Assembly (NCBI GenBank): GCA_023150215.1
Contig: JAKLLJ010000069.1
Coordinates: 1 to 12,259 of the forward strand
Reading direction: 5' to 3'
Source: Thauera sp.
GTDB taxonomy: Bacteria > Pseudomonadota > Gammaproteobacteria > Burkholderiales > Rhodocyclaceae
Length of the DNA stretch: 12,259 bases
Shown: one piece after another, positions 7,478 through 12,259 of the stretch
Numbering within the stretch: the stretch's first letter is position 1
Layout of the letters: every line of letters starts with the position of its first letter
The notes under the pieces: generated by a model
What the model saw: the letters and a program-made list of their open reading frames with translations, nothing else
Databases searched by the model: none
What the model was told of the DNA's origin: nothing
Position numbers and translations under genes: made by a program

Positions 7478-7891
7478 ATGACTGCGCCCCTTCACGCCGA
7501 ACCTGCCACAGCGCCCGCGCTGCGCGTCGTGCTCGTCGAGGATTCCGCGATGCTGCGCGGGATGCTGCGCGAGATGCTCGCCGAGCTCGACGGCGTCGGC
7601 GTCGTGGCCGAGGCCGAGGACGAGGCCGGGGCGCTGGCCGCGCTCGAGGCCCAGCGGCCCGACCTGGCGATCATCGACCTCGAATTGCGCACTGGAAGCG
7701 GTCTTGGCGTGCTGCGCCAGATGCAGGCCGAGCCGGAGCGCTTCGGTCGTCCGCGTGCGGTGGTGTTCTCCAACTACGGCCACGCGCCGGTGCGCGCGCG
7801 CTGCGAACAACTCGGCGTCGAGCGCTTCTTCGACAAATCCTTCCAGCTCGACGAGCTGATCGACTTCGTCCAGGCGGCTGTTCCGGGCTGA
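7478..7891 (+). CDS. stand-alone response regulator receiver protein
   Basis: 137 residues comprising one receiver domain and no output domain. After a 15-residue low-complexity lead come VVLVEDSAM (Glu21, Asp22), the phosphoacceptor Asp67 in AIIDLELRTGSG, Ser98 in VVFSNYG and Lys120 in FFDKSFQ, so the phosphorylation pocket is complete. The chain ends after the last receiver helix. The ATG is preceded by GAGGA about ten bases upstream and lies 13 bases past the preceding regulator stop, so the two are probably co-transcribed. Its stop is six bases from the converging kinase stop. It may act as a phosphate sink, a relay, or a regulator by protein contact; the sequence does not decide which. 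Confidence 0.9.
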   Translation: MTAPLHAEPATAPALRVVLVEDSAMLRGMLREMLAELDGVGVVAEAEDEAGALAALEAQRPDLAIIDLELRTGSGLGVLRQMQAEPERFGRPRAVVFSNYGHAPVRARCEQLGVERFFDKSFQLDELIDFVQAAVPG

Positions 7892-7897
7892 TCGGCT

Positions 7898-9292
7898 TCA
7901 GTGCATGCGCGCGAACGGCACGTGGGCGGTGATGCGCGTGCCCTTGCCTGGCGCGCTGTCGATGTCCAGCCGCCCGGCGAGCATCTGCACCCGGTGCGCC
8001 ATGCCGGCCATGCCGTGGCGGTTGTGTTCGCGTGCTGCCGGGTCGAAACCCACGCCGTCGTCTTCCACCGCCAGCACCAGCTCGTCGCCTTCCACCTCCA
8101 GGCGCAGCCGCACCGAGCTGGCCTGCGCATAGCGGCGCACGTTGGTCAGCGCCTCCTGCGCGATGCGGTAGAGCGCGAGCGCGGTTTGCGCCGGCACGTC
8201 GGGCAGCGCATCGGGCAGCTCGGTCTCGAGCCGGCCACCGTGTTCGCCGATGTCGCCGCTGTCGGGCAGCGCGCGCAGCGCCTCGACCAGGCCGAGTTCG
8301 GACAGCAGCGGCGGGCGCAGGTCGGCCACCACCTTGCGCTTGAGCGCGATGCCCTGGTTCAGCGTGTCGAGCAGGCGGTCGAAGCGGCTGCGTAGCGGCG
8401 CCACCGCCTCGGCCGGCAGCTTGCGTGCGATCCAGCCAGCGTCGAGCTTGGCGGCGGTGAGCAGGGCGCCGAGCTCGTCGTGCAACTCGCGCGCCAGGCG
8501 CGCCTGCTCGGCTTCGCGGGCGTTGGTCAGGTAGGTGGCGAGGCTGCTGAGTTCCTGTGTGCGATGGGCGACTTCGGTGTGCAGGCGCTCGTTCTCCGAG
8601 CGCAGCAACTGCGCCATGCGCTCGCGCAGGCGGTCCTGGCGATACAGCACCACGACCAGCACCAGCAGCAGCGCCAGCACGCTGGCGCCGAGCACGCGAT
8701 TCATGGTGCGCGCGTCGGCAAAGCGCGCGAAGGCGCCGTCCTGGGTGGCGTCGATCTCGGCCTGGGTGGCGGCGCGCAGGCTCAGGATGCGGTTGCGGAT
8801 GTCGTCGGTGACCTGTTTGCCGGTGCCGCCGTCGGGCTGGTCGGCGCCTGGCGGCACGCCACGCTCGATGGCTTGGGAGAGCAGGCTCCAGCGCATGTCG
8901 ACCAGCAGCGCCAGGTGATCGACGGTCTCGCGTTGGCCATCGTCTGTCCAGGCGTCGGCGCGCAGCGCGGCCAGCGTACGTTCGAGTTCCGCCTGGCCGT
9001 CCTGATACGGCGTCAGGTATACCGTGTTCTGCGTCAGCAGGTAGCCGCGCACGCTCGACTCGGCGTCGAGCATTTGCAGCAGCAAGGTGTCGAGGTGATG
9101 CAGGCGTGCTGAGCGGGCACGCAGGTCCTCGAGCGCCGCGCGGCTCGATTCGGACTGCCACTGGCCCGCGATCAGCCACGCCAGTCCGAGCACGAAGCTC
9201 AGCAGCAGCACGACGATCAGCAGGCCCGCGCGCGGGCGCGGGAGGCGGGATGGGGCAGGCGGCAAGGGCAGGCGCTCGGGCGTGAAATCCAT
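7898..9292 (-). CDS. CHASE3-type sensor histidine kinase
   Basis: Inner-membrane sensor of 464 residues. A cytoplasmic proline-rich start (1-20) precedes transmembrane helix 1 (about 23-43). A periplasmic helical sensor (about 45-195) contains the CHASE3-like SSVRGYLLTQNTVYLTPY (about 79-96). Transmembrane helix 2 spans about 200-216. A coiled segment (220-255) leads to a HisKA_3 dimerisation domain with phosphorylated His271 in RELHDELGALLTAAKLD. The ATPase domain shows Asn384 in QEALTNVRRYA, DDGVGF (411-416) and HGMAGM (427-432). This class pairs with NarL/FixJ regulators, fitting the gene at 6829-7464 that runs toward it. The signal is unknown; CHASE3 kinases usually sense envelope conditions. 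The start is ATG with only a modest AGG upstream. The leader contains TAGGATAGGAC, reminiscent of the half-sites of the shared element. Confidence 0.93.
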   Translation of the reverse strand: MDFTPERLPLPPAPSRLPRPRAGLLIVVLLLSFVLGLAWLIAGQWQSESSRAALEDLRARSARLHHLDTLLLQMLDAESSVRGYLLTQNTVYLTPYQDGQAELERTLAALRADAWTDDGQRETVDHLALLVDMRWSLLSQAIERGVPPGADQPDGGTGKQVTDDIRNRILSLRAATQAEIDATQDGAFARFADARTMNRVLGASVLALLLVLVVVLYRQDRLRERMAQLLRSENERLHTEVAHRTQELSSLATYLTNAREAEQARLARELHDELGALLTAAKLDAGWIARKLPAEAVAPLRSRFDRLLDTLNQGIALKRKVVADLRPPLLSELGLVEALRALPDSGDIGEHGGRLETELPDALPDVPAQTALALYRIAQEALTNVRRYAQASSVRLRLEVEGDELVLAVEDDGVGFDPAAREHNRHGMAGMAHRVQMLAGRLDIDSAPGKGTRITAHVPFARMH

Positions 9293-9379
9293 GAACCTGT
9301 CCTATCCTAGTCCACGATGCCTGGCTTGTCCGGCGCAAGATCGGGCCCCCGCTTCACGCGGAGGCCGCGGCGTGTAGGC

Positions 9380-9691
9380 TCAGGGACGGATCACGATGTC
9401 GTTCTTCACCGCCTTCACACCCGGTGTGGTGCGCGCGATCTCGACCGCGCGGTTGCGCTCGGCGGTGCTCTTGGCGAAGCCGGACAACTGCACCGTGCCC
9501 TTGAGCGTCTCGACGCTGATCGACATTGCGCTGACGGTCGGGTCCTCGGCGAACTTGGCTTTCACGCGCGTGGTCACGGTGGCGTCGTCGACATATTCGC
9601 CGACGGTGGATTGATCGCGGGTGACGGCGCAGCCGACGGCGGTGAAGGCGAGCAGGCCGGACAGGGCGAGGGTGGCGGCGGTGTGTTTCAT
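9380..9691 (-). CDS. BON-domain lipoprotein (OsmY-like)
   Basis: 103 residues. A signal peptide with a hydrophobic core (LALSGLLAF) ends in the lipobox-like AVGC, so Cys21 is probably lipidated and the protein anchored in the envelope. Residues about 33-101 form one BON domain: DDATVTTRVKAKFAED, then SISVETLKGTVQLSGF with the conserved G-x-V-x-L-x-G, then AVEIARTTPGVKAVKNDIVI. BON proteins such as OsmY and DolP bind membranes and are induced by osmotic or envelope stress; OsmY has two domains, this one a single one. The start is MKHTAATLAL, with AAGGA eight bases upstream. An ATG nine bases earlier overlaps that ribosome site, and an open frame further upstream lacks a signal peptide. It lies 87 bases upstream of the kinase on the same strand. 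Confidence 0.92.
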   Translation of the reverse strand: MKHTAATLALSGLLAFTAVGCAVTRDQSTVGEYVDDATVTTRVKAKFAEDPTVSAMSISVETLKGTVQLSGFAKSTAERNRAVEIARTTPGVKAVKNDIVIRP

Positions 9692-9809
9692 GGTGGTCAT
9701 CCTTGATGGGCTTGTCGTTTGAGGCGGGACGGGTGTCGGCGCCTGTGCGATGCAGTTCAAATGTATGCTCCCGGGCGTCTGCCCGATGTCCGACAGCGCG
9801 GATTGCGGT

Positions 9810-9825
9810 GTAGGACAATTCCCGC
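9810..9825 (-). promoter_or_regulatory. second copy of the shared 16-base element, upstream of the BON gene
   Basis: On the minus strand GCGGGAATTGTCCTAC, identical at 12 of 16 positions without gaps to GTCGGAATCGTCCGAC at 6459-6474. A further half-site GTCGGAC lies at 9794-9788. A weak -10-like TACATT at 9765-9760 would place the element near -65, the same distance as at the DUF1328 gene. On the plus strand the same bases include GACAAT, 18 bases after CCGACA, which could equally be the sbcD promoter. The two readings are not exclusive. Confidence 0.4.
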
Positions 9826-9955
9826 AAGGGATATCCCGCATGACCGCCGCCAGCCGGACGCGCACTTCGAAACCGGCTGCGGCCCGTCACGGCCGCTGTC
9901 GTTCTCTCTTGCCGCGTTCTCGCCTTCGTCCTCCTCGTCCAAGTTCTTCTCCCCG

Positions 9956-11125
9956 ATGCGTTTCCTCCATTCCGCCGACTGGCATCTCGGCCGTGTCTAT
10001 CACGGCGTCTCCCTGCTCGAAGACCAGGCCCACGTGCTGCAGCAGTTCGTGCGCATCGCCGCCGAAACCCGGCCCGACGCGGTCCTGCTCGCCGGCGACA
10101 TCTACGATCGCTCGGTGCCGCCCGCCGAGGCGGTGCGCCTGCTCGACCTGGTGCTCAGCGACCTGGTGCTCGAGTTGAAGATCCCGGTGGTGATGATTGC
10201 CGGCAACCACGATGGTTCCGATCGCCTCGCCTTCGGTTCCGGCCTGCTGGTGCGCGCCGGGCTGATCGTGCGTGGCCCGGTGGAGATGGGCGCCGCGCCG
10301 CTGCTGCTGCGCGACGCCCATGGCGAGGTCGAGGTGCATGCGCTGCCCTATGCCGAGCCGGCATTGGTGCGCAGCGCCAGCGGCGACGAGGCGATCGCCG
10401 ACCACCACGGCGCGCTCGCCGCACAGACTGCGGCGCTGCGCGCTGCCCACGTGCGCGGCCGGCGTTCGGTCGTGGTTGCCCACGCCTTCGTGCACGGCGG
10501 TGCGGAGAGCGAGTCCGAGCGTCCGCTGTCGGTCGGTGGCAGCGGCGCGGTCGGCGCCGGGGTGTTCGACGGCTTCGACTACGTGGCGCTCGGCCATCTG
10601 CACCGGCCGCAGGCCCTGGGCGGAGAGGGCGCCGAGCCCTGGCGCAATGCGCGCATCCAGTATTCCGGCTCGCTGCTCAAGTACTCCTTTGCCGAGGCCG
10701 ATCACGCCAAATCGGTGAACCTGGTCGAGCTCGACGGCGCGGGCCGGTGTGCGGTCGAGCGCATCGCGCTGGTGCCGCGCCGCGACCTGCGCATCCTCGA
10801 AGGCGAACTCGCCGCGCTGGTCGCCGCCGCAGCCACCGACCCGGCGCGCGACGACTACCTGCTCGCCCGCCTCACCGACCGCGGCGCCCTGCTCGACGCC
10901 ATGGGCAAGCTGCGCGGCGCCTGGCCCAATGCACTCGCGATCGAGCGCCCGACCCTGGTCGGTGAGGGCCCCGGGCGCGCCACCGCCGACCATCGCCGCA
11001 CCCGCATCCAGGATCTCTTTGCCAACTTCCACCAGGAGGCCGCCGGTGTGGCGCTGGAGCCCGCTGCCGTCGCGGCGCTCGAGCGCGTGGTCGATCGCAT
11101 CGAACAGGAGGCACGCCGCGCATGA
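9956..11125 (+). CDS. sbcD: nuclease SbcCD, subunit D
   Basis: Mre11-type metallophosphoesterase, 389 residues (E. coli SbcD is about 400). With SbcC it cuts DNA hairpins and protein-blocked ends during repair. The metal-binding motifs appear in order: Asp8 and His10 in HSADWHLGR, Asp48 in LLAGDIYDR, Asn84-His85-Asp86 in AGNHDGSDR, His176 in VVVAHAFVHGG, and His214/His216 in ALGHLHRPQ, followed by YSGSLLKYSF. The C-terminal capping part (about 260-389) is more variable. The ATG at MRFLHSADWH begins right at the first motif as in relatives; the frame is open further upstream, but nothing there resembles the family. No strong ribosome site is visible. Its stop overlaps the sbcC start as ATGA. 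The unit is divergent from the BON gene across a 264-base spacer. Confidence 0.96.
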   Translation: MRFLHSADWHLGRVYHGVSLLEDQAHVLQQFVRIAAETRPDAVLLAGDIYDRSVPPAEAVRLLDLVLSDLVLELKIPVVMIAGNHDGSDRLAFGSGLLVRAGLIVRGPVEMGAAPLLLRDAHGEVEVHALPYAEPALVRSASGDEAIADHHGALAAQTAALRAAHVRGRRSVVVAHAFVHGGAESESERPLSVGGSGAVGAGVFDGFDYVALGHLHRPQALGGEGAEPWRNARIQYSGSLLKYSFAEADHAKSVNLVELDGAGRCAVERIALVPRRDLRILEGELAALVAAAATDPARDDYLLARLTDRGALLDAMGKLRGAWPNALAIERPTLVGEGPGRATADHRRTRIQDLFANFHQEAAGVALEPAAVAALERVVDRIEQEARRA

Positions 11126-12259
11126 AACCGCTCAAGCTCAGCCTGCAGGCCTTCGGCCCCTTCGCCACCCGCGAGGAGGTGGATTTCACCCTGCTGCCGT
11201 CCGGCGCCCTGTTCCTGATCTCCGGCCCCACCGGTGCGGGCAAGACCTCCATCCTCGACGGCATCACCTACGCGCTCTATGGCGACACCTCGGGCGGCGA
11301 GCGCAGCGCGCGCGAGATGCGCAGCCATCATGCCGACGCCGCGCTGCAGACCGAAGTCGAATTCGACTTCGCGCTCGGCGCGCGCTGCTACCGCGTCAAG
11401 CGCGTGCCCGAGCAGGAACGCGCCGCGCTGCGTGGCGACAAGCTGGTCAAGGTGCTCGCCAAGGCCGAGCTTCATCGGCTGGAGGCCGACGGCGAGACCT
11501 GGATTCCGCTGGCGCAGAAGACCACCGAGGTCACCGCGCTGGTCGAGGAACTGCTCGGCTTCAAGGCCGAGCAATTCCGCCAGGTCGTGCTGCTGCCGCA
11601 GGGCCAGTTCCGCAAACTGCTGGCGGCGAACTCGGCCGAGCGCGAAAAGATCCTCGAGACCCTGTTCGGCACCGCCATCTACAAGCGCCTGCAGGATGCA
11701 CTGAAGGCCGAGGCGGCCATGCTGCGCGAGCGCGGCGAGCAGGCCGTGCTGCAGCGCCGCACCCTGCTCGAGCAAGTCGGCGCCGACACGGTCGAGGCGC
11801 TGGTCGTCCGTCGCGAGACGCTGCAGGCAGAACTGGTGACGTTGACCGAGGCCGAGCATCGGGCACGCGCCGATGACGCCGCCGCGCGCGCCGCGCTGCA
11901 GCAGGGGCTGGCCGTCGAGGCACAGTTTTCCGAGGCTGCGGCGGCCACTACCGCGCTCCAGGCGGTGGACGCCGGCACGGCTGCGCTCGACGCCGAGCGC
12001 CTGCGCCTGGAGCAGGCTCGTCGCGCGCTACAGGTGCTGCCCGCCGAGAGCGCGCTTGCCGCCGCGCGCCGCAGCGCCGCCGAGGCCCGCGCACGTGAAG
12101 TGCGCGTTGCACGAGACGCTGCCGAGGCCACCCGCCGTCTTGGCGAGGCCGAAGCCGCGCTGCACGGCGAGACTGCGCGTGCGCCCGAGCGCGAGGCGGC
12201 GCAGCGCGAACTGCTGCACCTGGAGACGCTCGGTGAAGCCGTCAGCCGCCTGGCCCAGG
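11122..12259 (+). CDS. sbcC: exonuclease SbcC, N-terminal part (runs off the window)
   Basis: ATPase subunit of the SbcCD nuclease, an SMC/Rad50-like protein of normally about 1,000 or more residues; about 379 are visible. The start KPLKLSLQAFGPFA is the family's opening, followed by Walker A SGPTGAGKTSILD (34-46) and ITYALYGDTSGGER. The Q-loop region is in VVLLPQGQFRKLLAANSAEREKILE-type sequence, followed by LFGTAIYKRLQ. From about residue 195 on the chain becomes Ala/Glu/Arg-rich with heptad character, the first arm of the long coiled coil. The distal zinc hook and the C-terminal ATPase half lie beyond the window. AGGAGG precedes the ATG by ten bases. Overlap with sbcD indicates translational coupling of the two subunits. 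Confidence 0.95.
   Translation, partial: MKPLKLSLQAFGPFATREEVDFTLLPSGALFLISGPTGAGKTSILDGITYALYGDTSGGERSAREMRSHHADAALQTEVEFDFALGARCYRVKRVPEQERAALRGDKLVKVLAKAELHRLEADGETWIPLAQKTTEVTALVEELLGFKAEQFRQVVLLPQGQFRKLLAANSAEREKILETLFGTAIYKRLQDALKAEAAMLRERGEQAVLQRRTLLEQVGADTVEALVVRRETLQAELVTLTEAEHRARADDAAARAALQQGLAVEAQFSEAAAATTALQAVDAGTAALDAERLRLEQARRALQVLPAESALAAARRSAAEARAREVRVARDAAEATRRLGEAEAALHGETARAPEREAAQRELLHLETLGEAVSRLAQ

Noticed and set aside
7671..9338. A 555-codon minus-strand frame overlapping the histidine kinase and receiver genes
   Set aside because: Arg/Ala/Pro-rich out-of-frame translation with no motif, whereas the kinase frame shows every expected catalytic box.
9692..9865. Longer BON protein starting about 58 residues upstream
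   Set aside because: The longer version would bury the signal peptide and lipobox in the middle of the protein; the MKHTAATLAL start has a ribosome site and gives a normal lipoprotein.

Overview
The window looks like a chromosomal segment from a GC-rich betaproteobacterium. Rhodocyclales of the Thauera/Azoarcus type is my best guess. The basis is the strong G/C third-position bias, the style of the HPr and enzyme I proteins, and the mix of CHASE3 kinase, BON lipoprotein and DUF1328 genes. The taxon is an inference from protein character, not from a search.

Left part (1-2424): the end of a LysR-type regulator converges on a large P4-type tyrosine integrase. The integrase reads away from a tRNA-Gly(CCC) gene whose 3' end points at it. 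This is the usual layout of one end of a tRNA-integrated genomic island, so the island should extend leftwards out of the window. The integrase carries an extra C-terminal part of about 200 residues: a proline/alanine-rich linker, a helix-turn-helix and a segment resembling the MbcA/ParS/Xre (DUF2384) antitoxin C-terminal domain. Between the integrase and the tRNA lie a pair of TGGACTT repeats and two perfect inverted repeats.

Middle part (2425-6362): core genes on the minus strand. They are the tRNA promoter, ptsI (enzyme I), ptsH (HPr) and ybiT (an ABC-F ATPase of the ribosome). ptsH and ptsI are separated by one base. No PTS permease or EIIA gene is visible beside them, which fits a regulatory rather than sugar-transporting PTS.

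Right part (6363-9955): a signalling and envelope-stress group. On the plus strand are a 54-residue DUF1328 membrane protein, a NarL/FixJ-type response regulator and a stand-alone receiver protein. Converging on them from the minus strand are a CHASE3 sensor histidine kinase and, upstream of it, a BON-domain lipoprotein. The regions upstream of the DUF1328 gene and of the BON gene share a 16-base element with 12 identical positions, a candidate binding site for the response regulator. I read the group as one envelope-sensing module: kinase, DNA-binding regulator, receiver that may compete for phosphate, and two small envelope outputs.

Right end (9956-12259): sbcD and the first third or so of sbcC, overlapping by ATGA, encoding the SbcCD hairpin nuclease. 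sbcC runs off the window. I saw no rRNA, CRISPR array or complete insertion sequence, and no gene-free stretch longer than 300 bases.
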